A DNA stretch of 64,000 nucleotides from Cyanobacterium sp. T60_A2020_053 (GCA_015272165.1 JACYMF010000113.1:36286-100285); one strand, 5' to 3'. Counted from the first letter of the stretch, positions 35,244-43,774 are shown. Notes: generated from the letters alone by a model not told the origin. Made by a program: numbers and translations.

Positions 35244-35611
35244 CTAACTATTTTGAATATGCTTATTTAGTTTTTGATCAAAGGTAAACACTTTTTCCTG
35301 ATCAATCTTAGAATAAGCCCAGAGAAGACAATCCACAAAATCTAATTTTGTTTCTCCATAACAATCTAAAGCCTTGATTAACAATTCAGGTTTCTCCAGA
35401 AAAACTAATTCCTCCTCAATTAATTTATGTAATACTTCTCTGATTTTATCTCTTTCTACTTGATAAACTTTTTGCAAAACAAATACCACTTCACAGCGGG
35501 AAGAAGTAATATTATTCGATTATTTTCAAGTATTTCTTCTGCTTTCGTAGATAATTCTTCATGATCATTAAGAAGATAACGAAGGATTATATTAGCATCA
35601 GCGATCGCCAT
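35244..35611 (-). pseudogene. VapC-type PIN-domain toxin, frameshifted
   Basis: Reading from ATG 35611 gives MAIADANIILRYLLNDHEEL and then ...ILENNRIILLPA before the frame leaves the family pattern and stops. From about 35505 the homologous sequence continues in another frame: CEVVFVLQKVYQVERDKIRE, then DCYGETKLDFVDCLLWAYSK and VFTFDQKLNK. Joining the two frames needs a change of one base near 35500-35510. The PIN acidic residues (Asp5, Glu, Asp in KLDFVD and FTFD) are split between the frames. The ATG overlaps the 3' end of vapB by 14 bp, as in intact vapBC operons. Confidence 0.8.
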
Positions 35612-35828
35612 ATTTTTCCGCTATAAAATTTTCCCAAGCCTTTGATTCTAATGTCATTAGTTCAGGGTTGATATAATTTTGTAATGCTCCTTTTAAACTA
35701 TTTTTTTTAGGAGAAGAATACTCTTTTGTTAAAATAATAATTTCTACTTGTTGTCCAGAAAATTCTGATGGTAAGTTAAGTAAAATTTGACCATTCTCTA
35801 CTGTTTGAACTGTACGGATTATTTCCAT
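35598..35828 (-). CDS. VapB-like (AbrB-type) antitoxin
   Basis: 76 residues. VQTVENGQILLNLPSEFSGQ resembles the swapped-hairpin AbrB/VapB DNA-binding fold, followed by VEIIILTKEYSSP and a tail (ELMTLESKAWENF) expected to contact the toxin. Directly precedes and overlaps the frameshifted vapC. If vapC is really dead, this antitoxin is an orphan. Confidence 0.75.
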   Translation of the reverse strand: MEIIRTVQTVENGQILLNLPSEFSGQQVEIIILTKEYSSPKKNSLKGALQNYINPELMTLESKAWENFIAEKYGDR

Positions 35829-35868
35829 ATTTATTCTATTTGTAAATTTTAGATACTTTTTAGCGAGA

Positions 35869-36075
35869 TTAGATTATTTCTCGATCTTTGAATGTGTAAA
35901 TATCAGGTTCATCATTGAGGAAATCAAAAGAATGGCTTTTTTCGGCTAAGTTAACAATATCTCCTGTTAAAATTAAAGAATCATCAAAGAACAATTTTTG
36001 TTCAAATATTTGGCGTTCTTCATTAGTAAGTAATTGAACTACGGTGATTAAGGAGTCAATTAATTTTTGATTCAT
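35869..36075 (-). CDS. small antitoxin-like protein of unknown function
   Basis: 68 residues from ATG 36075 (MNQKLIDSLITVVQLLTNEE); GAGGT six bases upstream supports this start over the ATG seven codons earlier. The N-terminal half is helical (LLTNEERQIFEQKLFF); the tail ends DEPDIYTFKDREII. Similar short leaders occur in cyanobacterial toxin-antitoxin loci as I recall, but no toxin partner is encoded next to it. No assigned function. Confidence 0.5.
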   Translation of the reverse strand: MNQKLIDSLITVVQLLTNEERQIFEQKLFFDDSLILTGDIVNLAEKSHSFDFLNDEPDIYTFKDREII

Positions 36076-36117
36076 GATTAACCTCACTGCATACATTTAA
36101 CATTCCATCACAATGAT

Positions 36118-36180
36118 CAAGTGCCCTTCACCACAACCAGCGCCCACCACCTCAAACCGCTAGCCCTCCACCCCAACCTA
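36118..36180. repeat. second degenerate AGCGCCC array
   Basis: Units AGTGCCCTTCACCACAACC, CAGCGCCCACCACCTCAAAC, and GCTAGCCCTCCACCCCAACC, each about 20 bp; compare 35163-35240. Confidence 0.6.
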
Positions 36181-36240
36181 TCAGCCATAAAATTTTGGAC
36201 CCATGAATAACAACCAAAGACTTTTTTACCCTTGCCCTTT

Positions 36241-37380
36241 TTAATCTTTGATGAGAGAATTAATACTTTGCGTTACTAACTGGATTTGTTGATCAGTGAT
36301 ACCGGGATACATGGGCAATGAGAGAATATTACGACATAAATCTTCTGCGTGAGGAAAATCGCCCTCTTGATAACCCAAGTAATTATAAGCCGGTTGTAAG
36401 TGACAGGGTATGGGGTAATGAATCCCTGTTTCTATGCCCATAGTCGCTAATTTTTCTTGTAGTATGTCTCTGGTGAGGGGCGCTGAGGCAATTTTGATGA
36501 CATATAAATGATAAATATGCCCTTCTCCACTGACATTTTTTATGGGAATAATGCCTTTTTTTTGCAATGGTTGCAATAACTGATCATATTTTGCCCCAAC
36601 TTGATTACGCCATTGATTCCAATGAGGAAGTAATGGTAATTTTTTTTGTAATACTACCCCTTGTAAGGTATCTAGACGGCTATTAGTGCCAAAATCACGA
36701 TGATAATATTTTTTCGGAGCGCCATAATTTCTCAGACTGCGGACTTTTTGGGCAATTTCTTCTTCATTGGTGACTAACATTCCGCCGTTACCAAATGCGC
36801 CTAAATTTTTACTAGGGTAAAAACTGAAACCACTTGCTAAACCTATGCTTCCAGCTTTTTTATCTTCTCTGACGGCGAGGTGCGCTTGGGCGCTATCTTC
36901 AAAAATAATCAAATTATGACTTCGGGCAAAATCTTCTAGTTGTGACGGTGCAACCATCTGTCCATACAAATGTACTGGAATAATGGCTTTGGTTCTTTTA
37001 GTCATTGCTTTTTGAGCTAATTCTAAATCAATTAAGGCTGTCTGAGGATCACAATCGACAAAAATGGGCTTGGCTTGAGCCAAAATCACACCAATAACTG
37101 TAGCGATAAATGTGTTAGCTGGTACAATTACCTCATGTCCAGCGCCCACCCCACAAGCCATTAAACCTAAAGCAATGGCATCAGTGCCACTACCTACTCC
37201 TACGCCATAATTGACACCACAAGCACGAGCAAAATTTTCTTCAAATTCTCTTACTTCTTTGCCCAATATAAAATCTCCCCGTTGAGAAACAATCATCATC
37301 TGTTGATTTATTTCCTCTAGTAAGGGTTGATTTTGCCATGATAAATCCACAAATGGCACTTTAACTGAATTATTGCCCAT
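36241..37380 (-). CDS. DegT/DnrJ/EryC1/StrS family sugar aminotransferase
   Basis: PLP enzyme that transfers an amino group to a keto sugar nucleotide, usually for surface polysaccharide or O-antigen. 379 residues: PFVDLSWQNQPLLEEINQQM at the start, GVGSGTDAIALGLMA, the GHEVIVPANTFIATVIGV segment, IFEDSAQAHLA, and SFYPSKNLGAFGNGG with the PLP lysine. C-terminal GIETGIHYPIPCHLQPAY fits the class. No glycosyltransferases or sugar-nucleotide genes are adjacent, so the product is undetermined. Confidence 0.92.
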   Translation of the reverse strand: MGNNSVKVPFVDLSWQNQPLLEEINQQMMIVSQRGDFILGKEVREFEENFARACGVNYGVGVGSGTDAIALGLMACGVGAGHEVIVPANTFIATVIGVILAQAKPIFVDCDPQTALIDLELAQKAMTKRTKAIIPVHLYGQMVAPSQLEDFARSHNLIIFEDSAQAHLAVREDKKAGSIGLASGFSFYPSKNLGAFGNGGMLVTNEEEIAQKVRSLRNYGAPKKYYHRDFGTNSRLDTLQGVVLQKKLPLLPHWNQWRNQVGAKYDQLLQPLQKKGIIPIKNVSGEGHIYHLYVIKIASAPLTRDILQEKLATMGIETGIHYPIPCHLQPAYNYLGYQEGDFPHAEDLCRNILSLPMYPGITDQQIQLVTQSINSLIKD

Positions 37381-37705
37381 TAATGCTTATTTTTTTATTT
37401 TGATCCATTTTATCGTAACTAAGAAATAGGGTGTTAGTTAATTAAGGGTTGATGAAAAACTGGAGTTGTAAAGGCAAATTGATAATGAACAATTAATAAT
37501 CCAAGACGCATTTGAATTACTGTTTTCATTAAGTCTTAACATTACTCAAACGCTTACCTGTTGCTTATGTCCACCAGAGGGCTGAAATGCAAACTAGCGA
37601 ATGATTTATAGCCTCTTACTTATAAAAATTTTTAAAAACTATAGACATAATGAAATTTATTTGCAATAATGAAGTTAATAAGATAAGTAAGAACATCGAG
37701 GTAAG
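37381..37705. other. spacer, 325 bp
   Basis: Contains a family 4 left end (AAGGGTTGATGAAAAACTGG at about 37443) and otherwise nothing recognisable. Confidence 0.5.
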
Positions 37706-37879
37706 ATGTACGTTTGTATTTGTAATGCTGTGACGGAAAAAGATATTCATAAGGCTGTAAGGGAAGGTATATCTTCTCTTGACCAACTTTCCCAAGCCAC
37801 TTCTGTTTCTTTACGATGTGGTAGTTGTCAATCTCGAGCCTGTCAGGTGCTGGAAAGTGCTTTATCTAATCTCAAGTAA
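37706..37879 (+). CDS. bacterioferritin-associated ferredoxin-like [2Fe-2S] protein
   Basis: 57 residues. MYVCICNAVTEKDIHKAVRE followed by SLRCGSCQSRACQVLE shows the Bfd pattern C-x-C-x31-C-x2-C (Cys4, Cys6, Cys38, Cys41), which ligates a [2Fe-2S] cluster. In E. coli Bfd reduces bacterioferritin to release iron. GAGGTAAG lies just before the ATG as ribosome site. No bacterioferritin gene is adjacent. Length matches the family (about 60). Confidence 0.85.
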   Translation: MYVCICNAVTEKDIHKAVREGISSLDQLSQATSVSLRCGSCQSRACQVLESALSNLK

Positions 37880-38047
37880 ATTAATCTATTTTGAAAACTA
37901 ATTTAATCATAGTTAGTTAAAAGTATTATCAATAAGCATGATATTTTGTCAAATATGGTGTTTTTATACATAACGAATTTAAAATTCTTGTCCATAATTT
38001 AAACATTTGCCTAGCTTAATCTAACCATTCAAATGTAAACTAGCTTA

Positions 38048-38389
38048 TTAAGGCATATTATTATTTTCAATTTCAGTGCTTTCTAAGGTAGGATTATTTT
38101 TACCTAATTTCATCACTCCTACTAACATCAAGGCTTGAATAGAAAAACCGATGACAATAGCAGTTAAAATTACCGCTTGAGGCACTGGATCGGCATAACT
38201 TTGATTCTCTCCTAATTGATCGGCTAAAATGGGAGTAAACATACCGCCCCTAGATGCAATAAAAACATAGTAAGCCACAACGCCAGTACTCATGACATCC
38301 ATAGACATGATTTTCATGATCAAGTTTTTCTTTAAAAGTGTTCCGAAAAAACCACAAAAAATAGTCGTTAAAATAAAGGCTTCTAACAT
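38048..38389 (-). CDS. MrpC/MnhC (NuoK-like) cation:proton antiporter subunit
   Basis: 113 residues with three hydrophobic helices. MLEAFILTTIFCGFFGTLLK, IMKIMSMDVMSTGVVAYYV, and ADPVPQAVILTAIVIGFSIQ match the Mrp subunit C/NuoK family, including the helix that in NuoK holds the key Glu. No other Mrp subunit (A, B, D-G) is encoded beside it, which is unusual for proteins that work only in a complex. NdhE is a possible alternative but would not have the ADPVPQA-LTAIVIG segment. Confidence 0.82.
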   Translation of the reverse strand: MLEAFILTTIFCGFFGTLLKKNLIMKIMSMDVMSTGVVAYYVFIASRGGMFTPILADQLGENQSYADPVPQAVILTAIVIGFSIQALMLVGVMKLGKNNPTLESTEIENNNMP

Positions 38390-38484
38390 TACTTAAAATT
38401 ATTTTTTATTACAAAAATTTATATTAGCACTGTAAACAGTATAACAAAATAAATACTTAATTGTTTTCTCTAAACTAAGAAATT

Positions 38485-39147
38485 ATGAGTAGTAAAACCT
38501 TAAATTTATCCAATGAATTATATCAATATTTATTATCAGTTTCTTTACGAGAAAATCCTGTTTTAACCGAATTAAGGCAAGAGATGATTAATCATCCGGT
38601 TGGAAATATGCACATATCCCCAGAACAGGGGCAATTTATGGCGCTACTATTAAAGGTGATGGGCGCTGAGAAAGTATTAGAAATCGGTGTTTTTACTGGC
38701 TATAGCTCTACGGTAATGGCTTTAGCTCTGCCTGAGCATGGTAAAATTATTGCCTGTGATATTAATGAAAAAGATACAAACAGCGCCCGTCACCATTGGC
38801 AAAAAGCAGGAGTAGAAGATAAAATTGAATTACATCTTGCCCCAGCTTTAGATACTTTAAAAAAATTAATTGTAGGAGGGGAAAAAGAAACCTTCGATTT
38901 TATTTTTATTGATGCTGATAAAAGTAATTATTTAAACTACTATGAAAAGTCATTAATCTTGTTAAGAAAAGGTGGTTTAATGGCGGTGGATAATGTGTTG
39001 TGGTATGGACGAGTAGCTGATACTAATATTAATGACAAAAGGACAGAAAAAATTAGGGAATTTAACGAATTTTTAGCAAAAGATGAAAGAATAGATTTAA
39101 GTTTAATTCCCATAGGTGACGGTTTAACTTTAGCGAGAAAAAAATAG
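38485..39147 (+). CDS. class I SAM-dependent O-methyltransferase (caffeoyl-CoA type)
   Basis: 220 residues. SAM motif VLEIGVFTGYSSTVMALALP, CDINEKDTNSARHHWQKAGV, FDFIFIDADKSNYLNYYEKS with the metal-binding Asp residues, and AVDNVLWYGRV near the end identify the cation-dependent catechol/caffeoyl-CoA O-methyltransferase family (PF01596). The natural phenolic substrate in cyanobacteria is unknown. Single-gene unit. Confidence 0.92.
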   Translation: MSSKTLNLSNELYQYLLSVSLRENPVLTELRQEMINHPVGNMHISPEQGQFMALLLKVMGAEKVLEIGVFTGYSSTVMALALPEHGKIIACDINEKDTNSARHHWQKAGVEDKIELHLAPALDTLKKLIVGGEKETFDFIFIDADKSNYLNYYEKSLILLRKGGLMAVDNVLWYGRVADTNINDKRTEKIREFNEFLAKDERIDLSLIPIGDGLTLARKK

Positions 39148-39533
39148 CTCAAATTATTAGCTCATCTAATGTCTAATAATTTTATTTTAGTTTTTGTCTT
39201 AAAATAATACACTGATGAGTTGTATGGTAAATCCTTGATCAGATTTGTGGCAACATTTTGACCAAGTTGCTGATTTTGAGTATGATTAATATTTATGGGA
39301 GATCGCTAATCCATTAAATAGATAAGTATTTCAGATTGTTGAGTTTTTATTTTCATACCTTGATTCAGCAACGCCCAGATTTTAAAAATGCCTGAAACCA
39401 TATCTACTAAAGCAACTCTATTGGAAAGTGACGGATCAGGAATAACTTATCAAATTTTTTGATTTGAAATTGTTGTACTATTTCAAACCAACGAGTTAAT
39501 AATTTTTCAGTATGGGAATCCCCACACTTTAAA
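39148..39533. other. spacer with dispersed 60-bp repeat
   Basis: No gene. At about 39377-39438 lies ATTTTAAAAATGCCTGAAA plus ATCTACTAAAGCAACTCTAT, matching 54579-54640 with few differences. A CACTTTAAAGTG hairpin with GGGAATCCCC lead follows at 39514-39539. Confidence 0.55.
39377..39438 (+). repeat. dispersed repeat shared with 54579-54640
   Basis: Both copies read ATTTTAAAAATGCCTGAAA, then ATCTACTAAAGCAACTCTAT and GGAAAGTGAC-GATCAGG, in the same orientation. Could be the edge of a lost insertion sequence. Confidence 0.65.
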
Positions 39534-39920
39534 GTGGAGGAGTTTCAGGTTAAGAGATTTAAACAAGTTTTGAAAAATAAAGCTGAGTTAAGTGGCTGTC
39601 AAATTATTGATGTGACAGAGGAATTTACCAGCAAAACTTGTACAAAGTGTGGTCATGTTCACAGTAAATTAGGTGGTGCTAAAGTTTTTAAATGTCCTGA
39701 GTGCGGTCATCGCATTTTAAGGGATTATAACGGTGCTTTGGGTATTATGCTCAAAGTTTTGTCGGATACGACCTTCACTATCTCTTTTGATGGTGATGCT
39801 ATTGTGGCTACGGGGATATACCGTATTGTGCCGCATAAATGTATCAGTCTGCTTAACATCATTGAAAACGGAAGATTATTTAAAGAACCATTTACTTATA
39901 TCACATTATTTGATGACTGA
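39514..39920 (+). pseudogene. TnpB (OrfB) C-terminal remnant behind an IS200/IS605-like end hairpin
   Basis: From about 39549 the frame encodes the last part of a TnpB protein: VLKNKAELSGCQIIDVTEEF, SKTCTKCGHVHSKLGG, FKCPECGHRILRDYNGALGI. This holds the four-Cys zinc finger and the RDxNGA motif with the third RuvC Asp. The rest of TnpB is missing. Just upstream, GGGAATCCCCACACTTTAAA plus GTGGAGGAGTTTCAG (39514-39547) looks like an IS200/IS605 right-end hairpin, which should lie after tnpB, so an internal deletion or rearrangement is likely. Codons after residue ~80 are probably not native. Confidence 0.7.
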
Positions 39921-40149
39921 GACTAATCAAATTTGGGTCTTCACTAGATAGTATGCTACGAAGACTGTAACCCTTACTCTTTCGTTCTCAAAATGCAATT
40001 TGCATACCAAGTAATGAAGAGCCTTAAATTTTTAGGAAAAATTAGTTCTAAACTATGACAATATTCTGATATATTTTGATTATTAGTTATTATCTGATGC
40101 CATCATTATCTTAATTAACAAAAAATTACAATACTATTAAATATTTATC

Positions 40150-40503
40150 ATGGTTTTAAAAAAATTACTCCCTAAGAAAAATCAGTCTCCTAAATATTTC
40201 TTTGAAGCTGATATAAAAGAAGAAGACATCAGTCAAGTTACCTCTGAAGGTGAAACGGAGATGGTGGAGGGCGCCCCTCAAACTATAACGACTTCCCCCA
40301 CTACTAATAATAATGTTAGCTATGACCAACCAGAATGGGTAAAAGCCATTAAAAATTATAGTACCCCTGAACCATCAGAAAATAAAACAGAAGTTAGTAC
40401 ATTTGCTGGGCAGTATGTAACTAATAATGTGCCATCTTCTCGTCGTCGTCCGGGCGCTAGTTTAGCTATGTTTAAAGATATGGCTAAAAAAATCAATAAA
40501 TAA
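40150..40503 (+). CDS. small cyanobacterial protein of unknown function
   Basis: 117 residues, hydrophilic, no signal or membrane segment. A basic N-terminus (MVLKKLLPKKNQSPKYFFEA), an acidic then Thr/Asn-rich low-complexity middle, PEWVKAIKNYS, and a basic C-terminal motif SSRRRPGASLAMFKDMAKKI that I recall from other cyanobacterial proteins upstream of crtE. Probably disordered except at the ends. It precedes crtE on the same strand by 120 bp. Confidence 0.55.
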   Translation: MVLKKLLPKKNQSPKYFFEADIKEEDISQVTSEGETEMVEGAPQTITTSPTTNNNVSYDQPEWVKAIKNYSTPEPSENKTEVSTFAGQYVTNNVPSSRRRPGASLAMFKDMAKKINK

Positions 40504-40622
40504 AAACAATTGACAATTGACAATGGATAATTGACAACGAAAAACTATTAATTATCTCCCTCTGCTTCCCTTTCTTCTCTTCTCCAACTATTGATAAAAA
40601 TTCCCTGATCATTAATAATAAA

Positions 40623-41564
40623 ATGTGGTCGAAATGCACAGATCAATTATTATCTAACCAAAACGAGAGGGGAATCAAGTTGTTTGACCTAAAAAATTAT
40701 CTCAAAACTCAGCAGGAATTGGTAGAGAAAGCCTTAGATGAGTCTTTACCCATTGCCCAACCAGCCAAAATTTACGAAGCCATGCGCTATTCCCTCTTAG
40801 CTGGAGGCAAAAGACTGCGCCCGATTTTATGTTTAGCTACTTGTGAGTTATTAGGGGGCAATACTTCCAGCGCCCTCCCCTCTGCTTGTGCGGTAGAAAT
40901 GATACATACCATGTCTCTGATTCATGATGACTTACCTGCCATGGATAATGACGACTATCGGCGCGGTAAATTAACCAATCATAAAGTATATGGCGAAGAT
41001 ATAGCGATTTTAGCAGGAGATGCTCTCTTAACCTATGCTTTTGAATATGTAGCACGGGAAACTAAAAATATACCACCAGAAAGAACTTTACAGGTATTAC
41101 AAATCTTAACGAGGGCGGTGGGCGCGGAAGGTTTAGTTGGTGGGCAAGTAATGGATTTAGAATGGGAAGGTAAAAGCGATGTTAGCGCCGAGACTTTAAG
41201 CCAAATTCATCGCTCGAAAACAGGGGCGCTTTTAGAAGCTAGTGTAACGGCTGGGGCTGTGGTGGCGGGCGCTAGTCAAGAAGATTTACAGCGTTTAAGT
41301 ATTTATGCTCAAAATATCGGTTTAGCTTTTCAAATTATTGATGATATTTTAGATGTTACCGCCACCAGTGAGCAATTAGGCAAAACCGCAGGAAAGGATA
41401 TTTCCGCCCAAAAAGCCACTTATCCCAAAATTTGGGGTTTAGAAGAATCCCGACAAAAAGCATCGGCATTAATTGATAGCGCCCTTGCCCAACTCATGCC
41501 CTATGGTGACAAAGGGGAAACCCTGAAAGCCCTTGCCCAATTTATCATTCAACGTCAAAATTAA
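40623..41564 (+). CDS. crtE: geranylgeranyl diphosphate synthase
   Basis: Condenses IPP with allylic diphosphates to C20, the precursor of carotenoids, phytol and tocopherol. 313 residues from ATG 40623. [19 protein letters not shown], first Asp-rich motif [26 protein letters not shown], second Asp-rich motif [13 protein letters not shown] at 40680 (giving LFDLKNYL...) is preceded by GAGAGGGGA at a good distance, while the ATG has no clear ribosome site, so the true protein may be 294 residues. The DUF212 gene starts 6 bp after its stop, so they are likely co-transcribed. Confidence 0.95.
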   Translation: MWSKCTDQLLSNQNERGIKLFDLKNYLKTQQELVEKALDESLPIAQPAKIYEAMRYSLLAGGKRLRPILCLATCELLGGNTSSALPSACAVEMIHTMSLIHDDLPAMDNDDYRRGKLTNHKVYGEDIAILAGDALLTYAFEYVARETKNIPPERTLQVLQILTRAVGAEGLVGGQVMDLEWEGKSDVSAETLSQIHRSKTGALLEASVTAGAVVAGASQEDLQRLSIYAQNIGLAFQIIDDILDVTATSEQLGKTAGKDISAQKATYPKIWGLEESRQKASALIDSALAQLMPYGDKGETLKALAQFIIQRQN

Positions 41565-41570
41565 ACTAAA

Positions 41571-42032
41571 ATGTACATTGTCAGTGAAATTATCCACAAT
41601 CCCTTAATTGTTATTCCCCTTCTTGCTTGTGTGGTGTCGCAAATCATCAAGGTTTCCGTGGATACTATTACTAATCGTAAGTTTAGCTTCCGTTACATTG
41701 TTAGCACCGGGGGGATGCCTAGTGCGCACTCCGCACTGGTAGGGGCGCTGGCTACGGGGGTTGGCGTCACCGTAGGCTGGGATTCTTCTCAATTCGCCAT
41801 TGCTTCCATTTTTGCTGGAATCGTGATGTATGATGCCGCCGGAGTGCGCCAGGCGGCAGGAAAACAGGCTAAGGTGTTGAATCAAATTATGGAAGAGTTT
41901 ATTAACCATGAAGATTTTAACGAGGAAAGACTAAAGGAATTATTGGGGCATACTCCTTTTCAAGTCATTGTCGGTTTAATTCTCGGTATCGTTGTATCAG
42001 CTATATGTTTACCCTTGATTTATGATTTATAG
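41571..42032 (+). CDS. divergent PAP2 family (DUF212) membrane protein
   Basis: 153 residues, four hydrophobic helices. STGGMPSAHSALVGALATGV, AIASIFAGIVMYDAAGVRQA, AGKQAKVLNQIMEEF and GHTPFQVIVGLILGIVVSAI match DUF212, a divergent branch of the PAP2 phosphatase/haloperoxidase superfamily. The SGGMPSAHS segment keeps the core of the PAP2 motif. It starts 6 bp after crtE, so a link to isoprenoid diphosphate or lipid metabolism is plausible but inferred. Confidence 0.9.
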   Translation: MYIVSEIIHNPLIVIPLLACVVSQIIKVSVDTITNRKFSFRYIVSTGGMPSAHSALVGALATGVGVTVGWDSSQFAIASIFAGIVMYDAAGVRQAAGKQAKVLNQIMEEFINHEDFNEERLKELLGHTPFQVIVGLILGIVVSAICLPLIYDL

Positions 42033-42370
42033 CAAGGTGAGGGGAGGTGTCAGGTGTCAGGTGTCAGGTGAAATGCCAACCATAAATTTATAACAGTTGC
42101 ATTTTTAAAATACTAAAACTATTATATATGAAAAGTTTTATTCGTTATTTATTATTAATTTGTCATAACTACTGTAGAAGATCCGAAAATTTCTTTTAAC
42201 ATTATATCTTCGTAATTTACTCACCGTGTAATGAATTACACGGCTAACAGTACCACGTTCAATAAATTGAACTAAGATGTTGAGATGACTAATTTATGAG
42301 AAATAATGATTATTTTTCCTCCTTTTCTCTTGCCTATCAACACCCAAAATACTTTTTCAGCAACTCCTTA
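42033..42370. other. spacer with GGTGTCA tract and partial family 1 copy
   Basis: Tandem GGTGTCAGGTGTCAGGTGTC (42045-42072), family 1 copy H (about 42195-42300), and a family 4 right end (ACTTTTTCAGCAACTCC, about 42350). No gene. Confidence 0.6.
42195..42300 (+). repeat. family 1 mini-element, copy H (partial)
   Basis: Keeps GTGTAATGAATTACAC and TTCAATAAATTGAA but lacks both terminal repeats. Confidence 0.65.
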
Positions 42371-42733
42371 TTAATAATTAGTAGAATTAGCTTTTTCTAA
42401 CTCATCTTTAAGAATAATAATATCTTGGGTTAATTTACGGATTTCTTGAGTGGAATTACCACGATAATTAGCCGGAGAAGAATAAGTTGCGGTATTATTA
42501 TTTTGATTTTTTTGTTGTTGAAAAAACTTTTCAATCATTCTTTTGGCTTCTTCTTCGGTAACAGCGCCCTTCTCCGCCCAAATAGTTGATTTTTGTTGCC
42601 ATTCAGCGTTTAACTCATTAAGTTTACTGTTGATTTTTTCGGGATTTTGCAAAGTTTCTACGGCTGAAGTTGTCGCACCGATAGCGATTCTCAATCCTTG
42701 TTGAATTATATCGGTAAAGTTATTGTTATTCAT
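42371..42733 (-). CDS. conserved cyanobacterial helical protein, unknown function
   Basis: 120 residues. N-terminal helix DIIQQGLRIAIGATTSAVET, then KINSKLNELNAEWQQKSTIW, WAEKGAVTEEEAKRMIEKFF, a Gln/Asn-rich linker and a C-terminal heptad-type helix (IRKLTQDIIILKDELEKANS). The build is phasin-like (amphipathic helices plus coiled coil), but I cannot name a family. Same strand as ureD, 43 bp after its stop, so perhaps transcribed with it. Confidence 0.6.
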   Translation of the reverse strand: MNNNNFTDIIQQGLRIAIGATTSAVETLQNPEKINSKLNELNAEWQQKSTIWAEKGAVTEEEAKRMIEKFFQQQKNQNNNTATYSSPANYRGNSTQEIRKLTQDIIILKDELEKANSTNY

Positions 42734-42776
42734 GATTAATATAAATAAGAGCTATTCTGTTTTATTGTATCTTAAT

Positions 42777-43607
42777 TTATTGCCAAATTCTTGAAGGCGC
42801 GCGCCCAGATTTTCCTTCCAAACTGCGGAGATATTGCCAAATTTTAATTAAACACTGTCTTGCTTTTTGCACAGAGTCACCGTGATAGCGACATAATAAA
42901 CCTTGGCTAAGATGAGTTACCGCTAAATTTTCATCATTGACAAGCGCCCTCACCTCTTGTTTTAAGTTAACATTTTTACCAACAAAAACTAAACTAGCAA
43001 TAACTGGTTTTCCCCCTAAACCGTTATCCAAAAAAAATAAATTACTTTCCCCTTGTAAATGTTGTCTATCAATCCAAATAGGCTTATTTTCTTGCCAAAT
43101 TTCAGTATAATTTAACCACTTTCCTACGGTAAAAAATTCCTCCCTTGCTGTGCGCCCGCAACGGATTATTTCCCAGCCTAAAAATAAAGCATTACTACTT
43201 AAATTTATTCTAGTTTTTTGTTGATAATAACTTTGATTAAAAACAATAATTTCTTGGGGTAAATATTCTAAAAAACTATTGTTATGGAGATTAATATTAA
43301 TATCTTGTTGAGCAAATTTTTGATTACTACGATAAATTTTTGATGCCGAAGGGGTGGTAATTAAAACTTGACTATTTTCCCCTAAATTAATATTTTGCGA
43401 GAGATAATCACCGCCAACAATTCCCCCTGCCGTGGGTAAAATTACTATATGACAAGGATTATTTCCTTCAGGATAAAATGATTTTTATAGTTTGAAGGGC
43501 GCTGAGGCAAAACTATCATTAATATAAGTTTTATTCCCTTTACACTGATAATCTAAATTAATTTTTCCTTCCCAAGTAGAATTATCTATTTCTTGATGAA
43601 TATTCAT
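42777..43607 (-). pseudogene. ureD: urease accessory protein UreD with an in-frame stop codon
   Basis: UreD with UreF/UreG inserts nickel into urease. The frame from ATG 43607 to 42777 is 277 codons, normal for UreD, with family features throughout: TWEGKINLDYQCKGNKT, SFYPEGNNPCHIVILPTAGG, IVGGDYLSQNINLG, LITTPSASKIYRS, and the C-terminal VTHLSQGLLCRYHGDSVQKA. Codon 41 is TAA (43485-43487) inside what should be KLQKSFYPEG, so a CAA-to-TAA change explains it. After the stop no ATG or GTG occurs in frame before codon 193 (a TTG), so re-initiation giving a useful product is unlikely. No other urease gene is in the window. Confidence 0.85.
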
Positions 43608-43656
43608 TAATATAATTGTCTATATTATTGCGATAAATTGCTGGTTGATAAAAGTT

Positions 43657-43774
43657 TTACAGCAGTTTTCATTTCCTTAAACCACAAATTAGATTGTCGT
43701 AAAAATTCTCTTTGCGTCTTAGCGCCTTTGCGAGAAACAAAAAACGTGGTTTATTCATCTAAAATACGCTGTAA
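43657..43774 (+). repeat. family 2 mini-element, copy 3
   Basis: Ends TTACAGCAGTTTTCATTTC and ATACGCTGTAA; interior TCTTTGCGTCTTAGCGCC. Followed at 43790-43860 by a reversed stretch related to family 4 (compare 57285-57412). Confidence 0.75.

Noticed and set aside
39549..39920. TnpB fragment as a functional RNA-guided nuclease
   Set aside because: Only the last ~80 residues of the family are present; the first two RuvC catalytic residues are missing.
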